DNA of 64,000 nt from Palsa-739 sp036512155 (GTDB lineage: Bacteria; Actinomycetota; Thermoleophilia; Gaiellales; Gaiellaceae), in contig DATCBD010000085.1 of NCBI GenBank assembly GCA_036512155.1, positions 62,001-126,000 of the forward strand, read 5' to 3'. The translations under genes and the position numbers were made by a program. Below the pieces are notes generated by a model. The model had not been told where the DNA came from and did no database searches. It was given only the letters and a program-made list of their open reading frames with translations. Below are positions 50,286 to 59,267 of the stretch, piece after piece (the stretch's first letter is position 1; each line of letters opens with the position of its first letter).

Positions 50286-50867
50286 GTGCAGAACGACACG
50301 TCTTTCGCCCGGCTCGTCTCGCTCGCGTGCCACGACGTCCGCACGCCGCTCGCCACCGTGCACGGCTTCGCGACGACGCTGGCGCGCACAACCGAGCTCG
50401 CCCCGCCGGCCGACCGCTACGTCGAGATGATCGAGGCGGCGTCCCGCCAGATCGCCGAGCTGCTGGACGAGCTCTCGCTCGCCGCCCGCATCGAGAGTGG
50501 CCGCTACGACCCGCCGCTGCGCGAGACGGACACGCTCGTGCTCGCCCAGGCCGCCGCCGAACGGCTCGGCGCCGACCGCGTCCATGTTTCCGGCAAAGGG
50601 GCGACGGTGGAGACCGACATCGATGCGATCGACCGTGGCGTGTCCGCTCTCGTCCAGGCGACGCTCCGGCACGGCGGGCTCGACGAGGTCGCCGTCGCCG
50701 TGCGCGGGAAGGAGATCGACGTCGCGGGCGTCACCGACTCTTCCGCGCCGGTCGTGCTCGGCCAGGATCTGCGCGACCTCGGCGCGGCGGTGGCGGTGCG
50801 CGTGGTCGAGAGGCTCGGCGGTGCCGTCTCGGTCAGCGACTCGACGCTGACGATACGGCTGCCGTAA
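50286..50867 (+). CDS. Histidine-kinase-like protein with degenerate ATPase domain
   Basis: A 193-residue protein. The first ~70 residues are a HisKA dimerisation/phosphoacceptor domain with H16 in SLACHDVRTPLATVHGF. A shortened ATPase-like half ends DLRDLGAAVAVRVVERLGGAVSVS, which mirrors the G2-to-end part of HATPase_c. The N box and G1 box are absent and the G2 glycines are lost. No membrane segment or sensor domain is present. It may be a phosphotransfer or dimerisation partner, or a decaying kinase. The 3' end overlaps tdk by 35 bases. Confidence 0.75.
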   Translation: MQNDTSFARLVSLACHDVRTPLATVHGFATTLARTTELAPPADRYVEMIEAASRQIAELLDELSLAARIESGRYDPPLRETDTLVLAQAAAERLGADRVHVSGKGATVETDIDAIDRGVSALVQATLRHGGLDEVAVAVRGKEIDVAGVTDSSAPVVLGQDLRDLGAAVAVRVVERLGGAVSVSDSTLTIRLP

Positions 50868-51447
50868 CCGGCGCAGCCAGCTCGTGGCACGAGCGGCAGC
50901 GCGCCTCGTACGAGTCGAGCGCACCGACGACGATCGTCTCGCCGTCGGCCGGTGCAGGAAGCCCGTCGACGAGCCGCTGCGTCATCGTTGCCGGCCCGCC
51001 GCAGCGGTGGCAGACGGCCTGCAGCTTGTCGACGAGCTCGGCCCGGCAAAGAAGCTCGGGCAGCGCGCCGAACGGCAGGCCGCGGAAGTCCTGGTCGAGA
51101 CCGGCGACGACGACGCGCGTGCCGCGCTCGATCAGCCGCTCGATCACGTCGACGACCTCGGGCGAGAAGAACTGGACCTCGTCGATTCCGACGGCGTCAT
51201 AGCCGTCGGCGAGACCGACGATCTCCTCCGGGCGCGACACCGCAACGGCGCGCATCTTCGCGCCGGCATGGCTGACGACGTGGCCGATGTCGTAGCGGTC
51301 GTCGATGCGGGGTTTCGCGATCAGCGCGCGTTGGCCCGCGATCTCCGCGCGGCGAAGACGCCGGATGAGCTCTTCGCTCTTGCCGCTGAACATCGGGCCG
51401 CAGACGACCTCGAGCCAGCCTCCGCGCTCGGGAAGCAACCGGATCAT
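50833..51447 (-). CDS. tdk: Thymidine kinase (TK1 type)
   Basis: A 204-residue type II thymidine kinase for thymidine salvage. P-loop GPMFSGKSEELIRRLRR, DEVQFFSPEVVD, VVVAGLDQDFRGLPFG and the zinc cysteines CHRC and CRSC are all present. The start ATG 51447 is 10 bases from the CBS-gene stop, so tdk is the last gene of a minus-strand run starting at 54.5 kb. Confidence 0.95.
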   Translation of the reverse strand: MIRLLPERGGWLEVVCGPMFSGKSEELIRRLRRAEIAGQRALIAKPRIDDRYDIGHVVSHAGAKMRAVAVSRPEEIVGLADGYDAVGIDEVQFFSPEVVDVIERLIERGTRVVVAGLDQDFRGLPFGALPELLCRAELVDKLQAVCHRCGGPATMTQRLVDGLPAPADGETIVVGALDSYEARCRSCHELAAPVTAAVSSASSR

Positions 51448-51457
51448 GCGGAGGACC

Positions 51458-51853
51458 CTAGTGAGCGGACTGGACGGACGACTCGAACGCCCACCGGGCG
51501 AGCAGGCGGAGGCTGACGATGCCGAGTGCGCGGCCGTCCTTCACCACCGGCAGGTGCCGGAAGTTGTTCTCGAACATGATCTTGGCCGCTTCTTCGATGG
51601 TCAGCTCGGGGCCGATCGTCACCGGGTTCGGGGTCATCCACTGGCGGACGCGAGCCTCGGCGGCGCGGGCCCGCGCGGCGACCGCACGCAGCAGGTCGCG
51701 CTCGGTGACGATGCCCACGATCCGCACCATGTCCTCGACCACGACGACGGCGCCGACGTTGGCCGCGTTCATCTTCTCCGCCGCCTCGCCGATTGTGTCC
51801 GACGGCTCCACGGTCAGCACGTCCTTCACCATGAGATCGGCGACTGTGGCCAT
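51458..51853 (-). CDS. Twin CBS-domain protein
   Basis: A 131-residue protein made only of two CBS modules: MVKDVLTVEPSDTIGEAAEKM ... IVGIVTERDLLRAVA and WMTPNPVTIGPELTIEEAAKIM ... GIVSLRLLARW. Such proteins bind adenine nucleotides and regulate unknown partners. It lies 6 bases after the glycosylase gene. Confidence 0.92.
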   Translation of the reverse strand: MATVADLMVKDVLTVEPSDTIGEAAEKMNAANVGAVVVVEDMVRIVGIVTERDLLRAVAARARAAEARVRQWMTPNPVTIGPELTIEEAAKIMFENNFRHLPVVKDGRALGIVSLRLLARWAFESSVQSAH

Positions 51854-51859
51854 GGGGCA

Positions 51860-52687
51860 TTATCGCAGGAGCCGCGAAAGGCGCCTGTCTTTGAGGACTC
51901 GACCGCCGGTCTGGCAGCGCGGGCAGTAGTAGATCGTGTGCTCCTCGAAGTCGACGCGCGCGATCGGTGTCTCGCACACGTGGCACGGCTCGCCGAGCCG
52001 GTTGTGGACGCGATACGTCCGCTCGTCGCTCGCTCCTTGCTCGCGCAGCGCGAGGCCGCGGGCGAGCTCGTCGTCGATCGCGGCCGCGAGGCGTCCGATC
52101 TCCTCGTCGTCGAGATCGGTGGACAGCGCGTAGGGCGAGAGCTTCGCCGTGTGCAGGATCTCGTTCGACCAGGCGCGGCCGATTCCGGCGAGCGCGCGCT
52201 GGTCGCGCAGGAGCGGGTGCAGCCGGTGCGACTCGCGGCGGAGGATCTCGGTGAGCGCCGGAGCACCGATGCCGAGCGCATCGGGGCCGAGGTGGGTGAC
52301 CTCGGCCTCTGCGGCTTCCGGCGTCAGTAGCCAGACGCCTGCGCGCTTGCGGCGCGCGTTCTCTGTGAGCACGAGCTTCGATCCACCTTCGAGCTCGAGT
52401 GAGAACGCGGGTGTCTTCGGCCCTTTCTCGCCGGCCTGAAGGAACTTGAGCCGGCCGGAGGTCATGAGATGGATGACGAGGACGAGCTTGCCGTCGTCGG
52501 TGGGGAAGAACAGGCGCTTGCCGCGCCGTTCCGCGCCGCGGAGGCGCCGTCCTTCGAGCGCGGAGAGCGGCGGGTCGAACGTCTTCAGCGTCGCGATGTG
52601 CGCAGGGCCGGCCTTCGCGATCGGAAAGGCGGAGACCGGGTCGTCGAGCTGGCGCCGCCACGCCTCCATCTCCGGAAGCTCAGGCAT
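51860..52687 (-). CDS. Fpg/Nei family DNA glycosylase
   Basis: A 275-residue base-excision repair glycosylase/AP lyase. The catalytic N-terminus PELPEME follows Met1; the beta-lyase Lys is in ERRGKRLFF. The helix-two-turn-helix is GIGRAWSNEILHTAKLSPYA (Arg at the position where canonical MutM has Asn). The zinc finger is CHVC ... CPRC. It removes oxidised purines or pyrimidines; MutM versus Nei specificity is unclear. Start overlaps the MFS gene end by 8 bases. Confidence 0.9.
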   Translation of the reverse strand: MPELPEMEAWRRQLDDPVSAFPIAKAGPAHIATLKTFDPPLSALEGRRLRGAERRGKRLFFPTDDGKLVLVIHLMTSGRLKFLQAGEKGPKTPAFSLELEGGSKLVLTENARRKRAGVWLLTPEAAEAEVTHLGPDALGIGAPALTEILRRESHRLHPLLRDQRALAGIGRAWSNEILHTAKLSPYALSTDLDDEEIGRLAAAIDDELARGLALREQGASDERTYRVHNRLGEPCHVCETPIARVDFEEHTIYYCPRCQTGGRVLKDRRLSRLLR

Positions 52688-54011
52688 CGGCGGCAGCCGG
52701 TCCGGGCAACGGTGTGCCCTCGACCAGGCCGCCTGCGAGCTCTGCTTCGGCAGGAGTGGGTTCTACGACCGGCTCGGGCATCGTCCGGATCGAGCGTACC
52801 GGCGAGAGCAGGACCCAGAGAAAGACGGGAATGCCGCCAATCGCGCCGACCCACATCGCGGCGCGGAGTCCGACCGCCTGGCCGATCGCGCCGCCGGTGA
52901 GCGTCCCGAGCGGGATCGTCCCCCAGACGATCCAGCGCATGGCCGCGTTCATCCGTCCCTGCAGCCGCTCGGGCGTGATCGCCTGGCGGAGGCTGACCTG
53001 CGTGATGTTGTACGCGACCGACGCGAACCCGAACAGCGCGAGGCCGGCCATGAGCTCCGGGATCGGGGACGAGCGCGGCGCGAGCGGGAAGAGGATGCCC
53101 GCGCATGAGAAGACGACGGCGTAACCGACGATCGCGGGACCGACGCCGAGCCGCTTCTGCAGGCGGTTGGCCAGAAGCGCGCCGATGATCGAGCCGACGG
53201 AGCCGACGGCGAAGATGACGCCGAGCTGGACGGACGAGAGATGGAGGACGCGGACGGCGTACAGGATGAAGATCGCGAACAGGATTTGGCCGAAGAAGTT
53301 CGACGTCCCAGTGCACCCTGCGATCGCGCGGAGCTGGCGGTTGCCGAGCACCCACGCGAGCCCTTCCTTCACCTGCGGCCACATCTTGGGGCGTGGATCG
53401 TCCGCGTCGTGGCGGGGCGGGGTCTCGCGGTGCTTCATCCGCAGCATGAACACCGTCGAGACGACGAAGCTCGCCGCGTCGACGACGATCGCGTACGGCG
53501 CCGTGATCGCAGCGATGAGGCCGCCCGTCATGCTCGGGCCGCCGACCTGCGCGACCGAGACGGTGAGCTGCAGCTTCGAGTTGCCGTCGACCAGATGCTC
53601 CCGCTCGATCAGCGCGGGGAGGTACGACTGGTAGGCGACGTCGAAGAAGACCGTGAAGCACCCGATGACGAACTGCAGGATCAGCAAGTGCCAGATCTGC
53701 AGCACGCCGAGCGCCCACAGGATCGGGATGAGCGTGAGCAGCACCGCGCGGGCGCCGTCCCCGACGATGAGGATCTGACGGCGGCGAAGCCGGTCGACCC
53801 AGACACCCGCCGGCAGCGCGAAAAGGATGAAGGGCAGGAAGCCGAGCACGCCGAGGAGCGAGAACTCGATCGGGCTCGCGTGCAGGCCCACCGCGGCGAG
53901 CCACGGGATGGCGAGCTGCGAGACCTGCGAGCCGAGCTCGCTGATCGACTGCCCCGTCCAGAGCTTCAGGAAGTCCGGGTGCGACCACAGGCCGCCACGC
54001 GGTCTACGCAT
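52680..54011 (-). CDS. MFS transporter (DHA3/enterobactin-exporter type)
   Basis: A 443-residue 12-helix major facilitator: FLKLWTGQSISELGSQVSQL at the N-terminus, LPAGVWVDRLRRRQILIVGD between helices 2 and 3, and YNITQVSLRQAITPERLQGR after helix 10. The subfamily exports drugs or siderophores. It overlaps the ArsR-like regulator gene by 8 bases, so the regulator probably controls this exporter. Confidence 0.92.
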   Translation of the reverse strand: MRRPRGGLWSHPDFLKLWTGQSISELGSQVSQLAIPWLAAVGLHASPIEFSLLGVLGFLPFILFALPAGVWVDRLRRRQILIVGDGARAVLLTLIPILWALGVLQIWHLLILQFVIGCFTVFFDVAYQSYLPALIEREHLVDGNSKLQLTVSVAQVGGPSMTGGLIAAITAPYAIVVDAASFVVSTVFMLRMKHRETPPRHDADDPRPKMWPQVKEGLAWVLGNRQLRAIAGCTGTSNFFGQILFAIFILYAVRVLHLSSVQLGVIFAVGSVGSIIGALLANRLQKRLGVGPAIVGYAVVFSCAGILFPLAPRSSPIPELMAGLALFGFASVAYNITQVSLRQAITPERLQGRMNAAMRWIVWGTIPLGTLTGGAIGQAVGLRAAMWVGAIGGIPVFLWVLLSPVRSIRTMPEPVVEPTPAEAELAGGLVEGTPLPGPAAADA

Positions 54012-54552
54012 CGGGTCTTCTGTACATGGCAGTGACGAGCGCGTACGGCTCGCCGTCCGGGCTCTCCGCGGCGCGGAAGTCCTCCATCAACTTCTTCAGG
54101 CGGCGCTCGAGGCGCTCGACGTCCTTCTGGGTGAGCGATGCCTTCGTGTGTCCGAGGCCCGTGCCTTCCGGCGCGCGCTCGAGCTCGCCCGCGGCTTGCC
54201 GGAGCATGACGACGCCGATCGCGCGCGCGTCCGCCGGGTCCTCGGTCTTGTAGAGGAAGAGCCGGGCAGTTCGGCCGTAGAACTTCTCGGTCACGGCGCG
54301 CACCTGACGCGTGCGTACGACGTGGATGAGCCCCGCGCGCTCGAGCACCTTCAGGTGGTGGCCGACGGTGCCCTTCGGGATGCCGAGCTCCTTCGCCAGC
54401 TCCTGCGTCGAGTACGCCCGCTCACGGAGGAGGGCGATAATCGCCGCGCGCACCTGGTCGGCCAGCGCCTTGAGCTGCTCGGGCGCGGCGACGACGAGCG
54501 TCTCGGGGGCGTCATAATCTGGAACGGACGGCACATCCCGAACATACGGCAT
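54004..54552 (-). CDS. ArsR-type winged-helix transcriptional regulator
   Basis: A 182-residue regulator. The helix-turn-helix is at residues ~28-78 (LKALADQVRAAIIALLRERA, STQELAKELGIPKGTVGHHLKVLERAGLI, wing VVRTRQVRAVTEKFYGRTAR). No metal-sensing cysteines are visible, so it likely senses an organic ligand. The C-terminal ~90 residues are helical (dimerisation or ligand domain). It is first in the run regulator-MFS-Fpg-CBS-tdk, with an inverted repeat over its start codon. Confidence 0.88.
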   Translation of the reverse strand: MPYVRDVPSVPDYDAPETLVVAAPEQLKALADQVRAAIIALLRERAYSTQELAKELGIPKGTVGHHLKVLERAGLIHVVRTRQVRAVTEKFYGRTARLFLYKTEDPADARAIGVVMLRQAAGELERAPEGTGLGHTKASLTQKDVERLERRLKKLMEDFRAAESPDGEPYALVTAMYRRPDA

Positions 54553-54565
54553 TTGCCGCCCGTTC
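54522..54565. promoter_or_regulatory. Operator candidate over the regulator start codon
   Basis: GAACGGACGGCA (54522-54533) and TGCCGCCCGTTC (54554-54565) pair at 11 of 12 positions around a 20-base spacer containing the ATG (54550-54552). A site in this position would fit autorepression by the ArsR-like protein. Confidence 0.45.
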
Positions 54566-54598
54566 GCAAGCGCAAGGACACCTCCACACCGGCCACGA

Positions 54599-54613
54599 CC
54601 GGTACCAGGTACC
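54599..54613. repeat. Left palindromic end of the RAYT unit
   Basis: CCGGTACCAGGTACC, an exact inverted copy of 55241-55255. The next three bases extend a 12-base perfect palindrome, CCAGGTACCTGG (54605-54616). Confidence 0.85.
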
Positions 54614-54618
54614 TGGAC

Positions 54619-55176
54619 TTAGGCGTCACGACTTCTCAACTCGACGTGTCGGCGGAGCGCAGCGCGTGGGTCGACCGCGGGCCAGTCGAAGCACGCCAGG
54701 ACCTTCGAGGGGTCGACGAACGAGTGAGTCGGAGCGAGCCCGATCGTGGCGGCGAAGCTGCTCCAGGGCCAATCGGCCGGGTTCTGGCACAAACCCGCTC
54801 TGACAGGGTTGTTCGCCACGTATGCGTATCGCGTCAGGAGGTCATCTTCGTCCGCGATTCGCCTCGCTCCATATCGATCGAATTGGACGTGCCCTCGCAG
54901 CGCGTGGCGCTGATTGAACGTGCGGGCGTAGGCGAGGTTCAGCGCATGCATCGCGGCAGGAAGAACGTTGTCGCCCACGTCGACGATGAGGTGGTAGTGG
55001 CTGCCCATGAGGCAGAAGGCTGAGCAGCTCCACTCGGGGCGAGCCGATGCCAGTGCGAGATGCCGGAGGAACTCGAGCCTGTCGAGGTCGTCCCGATAGA
55101 GCATCGGGACTCCCCAAACGCAGCGCGTATAGACGTGGAACGTTCCGGGCGCAGTGTCTCGCGGAGGGCGGGGCAT
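54619..55176 (-). CDS. REP-associated tyrosine transposase (Y1_Tnp, HUH)
   Basis: A 185-residue single-strand DNA transposase of the IS200/IS605-like Y1 superfamily, RAYT branch. The HUH motif is HYH in LMGSHYHLIVDVGD. The catalytic Tyr is in LLTRYAYVANNPVRAGL, the standard RAYT block; DWPWSSFAAT is also typical. MPRPPRDTAPGTFHVYTRCV matches the family N-terminus, and ATG 55176 has GGAG 5 bases upstream. Longer in-frame starts up to 55206 are less likely. The gene looks intact. Confidence 0.93.
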   Translation of the reverse strand: MPRPPRDTAPGTFHVYTRCVWGVPMLYRDDLDRLEFLRHLALASARPEWSCSAFCLMGSHYHLIVDVGDNVLPAAMHALNLAYARTFNQRHALRGHVQFDRYGARRIADEDDLLTRYAYVANNPVRAGLCQNPADWPWSSFAATIGLAPTHSFVDPSKVLACFDWPAVDPRAALRRHVELRSRDA

Positions 55177-55240
55177 CGTTCTCCGACGATGACCGCTCAA
55201 TGACAACGCGTGTGTCTGAGGTCTGTGACGACTTCGTATC

Positions 55241-55255
55241 GGTACCTGGTACCGG
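55241..55255. repeat. Right palindromic end of the RAYT unit
   Basis: GGTACCTGGTACCGG, exact inverted copy of 54599-54613, 25 bases before the asparaginase start codon. It may affect expression of that gene. Confidence 0.85.
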
Positions 55256-55279
55256 CCGTGTCCGGGTTAGCCTTGCCGC

Positions 55280-56161
55280 GTGGGCCCCATCGTCGTCGAG
55301 GTGCGCCGGAACGGGATGGTCGAGGCGCGGCACGTGGTGCACGCGGTCGCCGTCCGCGACGGCGAGATCGTCGCCGCCGCCGGTAACCCGCACCTCGTCT
55401 GTTTCATGCGCTCGTCCTCGAAGCCGATCCAGGCGCTCCCGCTCGCGCGCGCGCGCGGCGATCTCGACGATGCCGACCTCGCCATCGCCTCCGCCTCACA
55501 TCGCGCGACCGACGATCAGATCGCCGCAGTCCGCGCGCTCCTCGCCAAGGCTCCCGCGACGGAGGACGACCTCGAGGTCGGCCTGCAGGAAGGCCGCCCG
55601 CCGCAGCGCGTCTTCCACAACTGCTCCGGCAAGCACGCCGGCATGCTCGCTCTCTGCTGCGCGCACGGCTGGCCGACCACGGGCTACCGCCTCCCCGACC
55701 ACCCCGTCCAACACGCCGCGCTCGCCGCGCACGTCGAAGCCGCCGAAACGGAACCGCACGCGACCGCGACAGATGGATGCGGCGTCGCCACCTTCGCGTT
55801 CCCGCTCGACCGAATGGCGCACGCGTTCGCCCGTCTCCCGCATCTCCCGGCCGGCGACCGTGTCGCCGCAGCCGTTCGCGCGCGCCCCGATCTCGTCGGC
55901 GGCCCGGACGGTGCCGACTTCCATCTCATGCAGCGTGCGCCCGGCTGGTTCGCCAAGGGCGGAGCCGAAGGCCTCTTGTGCGCCGCCGACGACGACCACC
56001 TCGGCATCGCGCTCAAGTCCGAGGATGGATCCTCGCGCCCGCTCGAACCGGCCCTCGCCGCCTTCCTCGCTCCGCTCGGGATCGACCTCGCCGACCTGGC
56101 GGTCACCCCGATCCGCAATAGCAGAAATGAGCTCGTGGGGGAGTGCAAAGTTGCTTCCTGA
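55280..56161 (+). CDS. L-asparaginase, thermolabile (R. etli) type
   Basis: A 293-residue asparaginase II of the PF06089 class, unrelated to E. coli AnsA/AnsB. Class residues are RSSSKPIQALPLA (Ser-x2-Lys near 45-48), NCSGKHAGMLAL and TDGCGVATFAFPL (zinc/active-site Cys). It hydrolyses asparagine to aspartate and ammonia, with no signal peptide. GTG start lies right after the RAYT unit; the original promoter may have been displaced by it. Confidence 0.9.
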   Translation: MGPIVVEVRRNGMVEARHVVHAVAVRDGEIVAAAGNPHLVCFMRSSSKPIQALPLARARGDLDDADLAIASASHRATDDQIAAVRALLAKAPATEDDLEVGLQEGRPPQRVFHNCSGKHAGMLALCCAHGWPTTGYRLPDHPVQHAALAAHVEAAETEPHATATDGCGVATFAFPLDRMAHAFARLPHLPAGDRVAAAVRARPDLVGGPDGADFHLMQRAPGWFAKGGAEGLLCAADDDHLGIALKSEDGSSRPLEPALAAFLAPLGIDLADLAVTPIRNSRNELVGECKVAS

Positions 56162-56165
56162 AGTT

Positions 56166-56194
56166 CTTTACGAACCTGTAACTCCGAACTACTA
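56166..56194 (+). promoter_or_regulatory. Promoter of the primary sigma gene
   Basis: TTTACG (56166-56171), a 17-base spacer and TACTAT (56189-56194) give a plausible housekeeping promoter immediately after the asparaginase stop. The leader would be about 80 bases, ending in the SD GGAGG before GTG 56281. Confidence 0.5.
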
Positions 56195-56280
56195 TCCGGT
56201 CCACTTCGAGGTGAGGCCGGAGGACGAGGGGGAACCGGCCCGGACGCTGTTCCAACCACAAGCAGCCGGAGGTCGCCAAC

Positions 56281-57380
<1,100 letters not shown>

Positions 57381-57384
<4 letters not shown>

Positions 57385-57548
57385 TCGTTCTCTTTCTTCG
57401 ACTCGGCGCGCTCAGCCGGCACGAAGAGCTTGCAGTGCGGGCACTTGAAGCCGCGATAGCGCGCTGCGGCGCCCTCCAGCAGCTCGGCCGCGAACGACTT
57501 GTGGCAGTGCGGGCACTCCACGTCGAACGACTCGGCCACGCCGTTCAC
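57381..57548 (-). CDS. Small zinc-ribbon protein
   Basis: A 55-residue protein reading from GTG 57548. Two Cys-Pro-His-Cys knuckles, at residues 12-15 and 36-39, form a four-cysteine zinc ribbon; a charged tail (AERAESKKEND) follows. Such ribbons bind nucleic acid or serve as protein adaptors. AGGT upstream is a modest SD. The intact knuckles and the CTAG end shared with rpoD support a real gene despite its size. Confidence 0.75.
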
Positions 57549-57589
57549 GGTACCTACGCCGTCCGGCCCGGCGCCTACGCTCCGCGACG

Positions 57590-58270
57590 ATGGAGGAGAG
57601 CGTTCTCCGGCGAGGTGTTGCCGAGTTCATCGGGACGTTCACGCTCATCTTCATCGGCGGAGGCGCCGGCGCGATCTCCGGCAACGACATCGTCGCCGTC
57701 GCCCTCGCTAACGGTCTCGCCATCGGGATCATGGTCTCGAACTTCGGCCACATCTCCGGCGGATTGTTCAACCCGGCGATCACGCTCGGGTTCCTCAGCA
57801 CGCGCCGCATCACGCCGCGGCTCGCGGTCATCTACTGGATCGCGCAGTTCGGCGGCGCGGTCGTTGCCGCGGGGATCCTGCGCTGGCTCGTCCATCGAGC
57901 GGCGTTCGGCGGCGCCATTCCGAGCGCGTCTCACTTCGGTGCGGGCCGCGGCTTCGTCCTCGAGGCGATCATGACGTTCTTCCTCGTCATCGCCGTCTTC
58001 GCGACCGCGGTCGACCCGCGCGGCGCCTTCAAGTCCATCGCCGGCTTCGCGATCGGCCTGACGATCACGATGGACGTCTTCCTGGGCGGCCCGTTGACCG
58101 GCGCGGCGATGAACCCGGCGCGTGCATTCGGCCCCGAGCTGGTCGGCAACTTCTGGGCTCAGGGCTGGATCTATTACGTCGGCCCGGCGATCGGCGCGGT
58201 CGTCGCCGCCGTCGGCTACGAACGGCTGTACCTGCGGCCGCTACAGCTCAGCGGCGCTGCTCAGAGCTAG
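57590..58270 (+). CDS. Aquaporin / glycerol facilitator (MIP family)
   Basis: A 226-residue six-helix channel with two NPA boxes (GGLFNPAITLG, TGAAMNPARAFGP), the second followed by the selectivity-filter Arg. It looks closer to aquaporins than to glycerol facilitators because the spacing and the LAxGL motif lack the glycerol-type Asp insert. Some MIP channels pass H2O2 or metalloids. The 3' end overlaps the convergent OsmC gene by 30 bases. Confidence 0.92.
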   Translation: MEESVLRRGVAEFIGTFTLIFIGGGAGAISGNDIVAVALANGLAIGIMVSNFGHISGGLFNPAITLGFLSTRRITPRLAVIYWIAQFGGAVVAAGILRWLVHRAAFGGAIPSASHFGAGRGFVLEAIMTFFLVIAVFATAVDPRGAFKSIAGFAIGLTITMDVFLGGPLTGAAMNPARAFGPELVGNFWAQGWIYYVGPAIGAVVAAVGYERLYLRPLQLSGAAQS

Positions 58271-58705
58271 CACCGCGATCGCCGTCTCGATCTCGACGTC
58301 GAGCGACACGGCCACGAGGCACGTCGACTCGGCCCGTTCGACGAGCTGACGCGCGCGCTCTTTGTCACCCACGGCTACGGCGACGACAACCTTCTGCTTG
58401 ATCCGCACGAAGCCGAAGTGGCCGTCGTCGCGGAGGCCGACGACGCCGGTCGCGTTCACGGACAAATCCTCAAGGACGAGCCCTTCGCGCTCCGCCGCCC
58501 CGGCGATCGTCACCGTCAGGCAGGTCGCGGCCGCCGCGGTGAGAAGGTCTTCCGGACTCCAGACACTCGGGTCGGCGTCGCGGTGGAACTCGGGCGGAGT
58601 CGAGACGGCGAGCGCGGACTTGCCGGCGACGCCCGCCCGCACGCGCCGTGCGCCCTCCCACTCAACCGTCACCGGGAAGCCGTACTCCTTGCCCTTCGTG
58701 GCCAT
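58241..58705 (-). CDS. OsmC/Ohr-family peroxiredoxin
   Basis: A 154-residue protein of the OsmC superfamily: VTVEWEGARRVRAGVAG, a nucleophilic Cys in TAAAATCLTVTIAGAAE and the resolving Cys in ERAESTCLVAVSL. It probably reduces organic hydroperoxides with a dithiol or lipoyl partner. It starts 52 bases after the nitroreductase stop, last in the redox cluster. Confidence 0.85.
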   Translation of the reverse strand: MATKGKEYGFPVTVEWEGARRVRAGVAGKSALAVSTPPEFHRDADPSVWSPEDLLTAAAATCLTVTIAGAAEREGLVLEDLSVNATGVVGLRDDGHFGFVRIKQKVVVAVAVGDKERARQLVERAESTCLVAVSLDVEIETAIAVLALSSAAEL

Positions 58706-58757
58706 GGGAACAGCGTCGCCGGAGGCGGTGCTCCAGGCATCAGCGAATCCGCTGCCC

Positions 58758-59267
58758 CTAGCTGAGGAATTCGACGTATGTCTCGACCGGCTCGCGGTCG
58801 CGCGGCGCCGGCTCGCGCTCGGGCGGGCCGAGGTGCAGGAGGCCGAGCACGCGCTCGCCGCGGGCGACGCCGAGCGCATCGCGACCGCGAGCCGTCCGCA
58901 GGACGCTCGGCGTCCGCCAGTAGGAGGCGAGGCCTCGCTCGGTCGCGCCGAGCAGGACGAGCATCGTTGCGGCCGCGGCCGCGCAGACGTCCTCCTCGTC
59001 CTGCACGAGATCGCCAGTGAGCGCCGCCGAGACGACGACGAGCGTCGGTGCGCGATCGAGCTTCAGCGCCTCGGCAGGCCCGGCCGCCTCCTTCAAGCGT
59101 GCGAGCGCCTCGGGCCCGAGCACGCGAAAGCGCCACGGCTGCGTCAGGTGATGATTCGGCGCGAGCCTCGCGAGGCCGAGCAGTTCGACCAGGGTCCCGC
59201 GCGGCACGGGCTCAGGGCCGAACGCCTTGTGCGTCCGCCGCGCCGCTGCCAGCTCGGCGAGGCTCAC
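58758..59267 (-). CDS. Nitroreductase-family FMN protein
   Basis: A 169-residue flavoenzyme of the nitroreductase family: ELAAARRTHKAFGPEPV (phosphate-binding Arg cluster), ARLAPNHHLTQPWRFRVL, DEEDVCAAAAATMLVLLGA and the C-terminal LGVARGERVLGLLHLG. Substrate unknown; NAD(P)H-dependent reduction of quinones or nitro compounds is typical. GTG 59267 overlaps the upstream OsmC gene (GTGA). Confidence 0.88.
   Translation of the reverse strand: MSLAELAAARRTHKAFGPEPVPRGTLVELLGLARLAPNHHLTQPWRFRVLGPEALARLKEAAGPAEALKLDRAPTLVVVSAALTGDLVQDEEDVCAAAAATMLVLLGATERGLASYWRTPSVLRTARGRDALGVARGERVLGLLHLGPPEREPAPRDREPVETYVEFLS

Larger units (their letters stand above)
54599..55255. mobile_element. RAYT element (REP-associated tyrosine transposase unit)
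   Basis: A 657-base unit bounded by a perfect 15-base inverted repeat, CCGGTACCAGGTACC at 54599-54613 and GGTACCTGGTACCGG at 55241-55255, enclosing one Y1-type transposase gene. Inside each end, 11 bases in, both sides carry GTCAC on the matching strand. The palindromic GGTACC-N-GGTACC units are what a RAYT protein would be expected to recognise. RAYT genes are usually immobile single-copy genes that spread REP sequences. Confidence 0.8.

Noticed and set aside
54599..55255. IS200/IS605 insertion sequence with a TnpB gene
   Set aside because: Only a Y1 transposase of RAYT type is present; no tnpB-like frame or typical subterminal hairpins of IS200/IS605 are seen.
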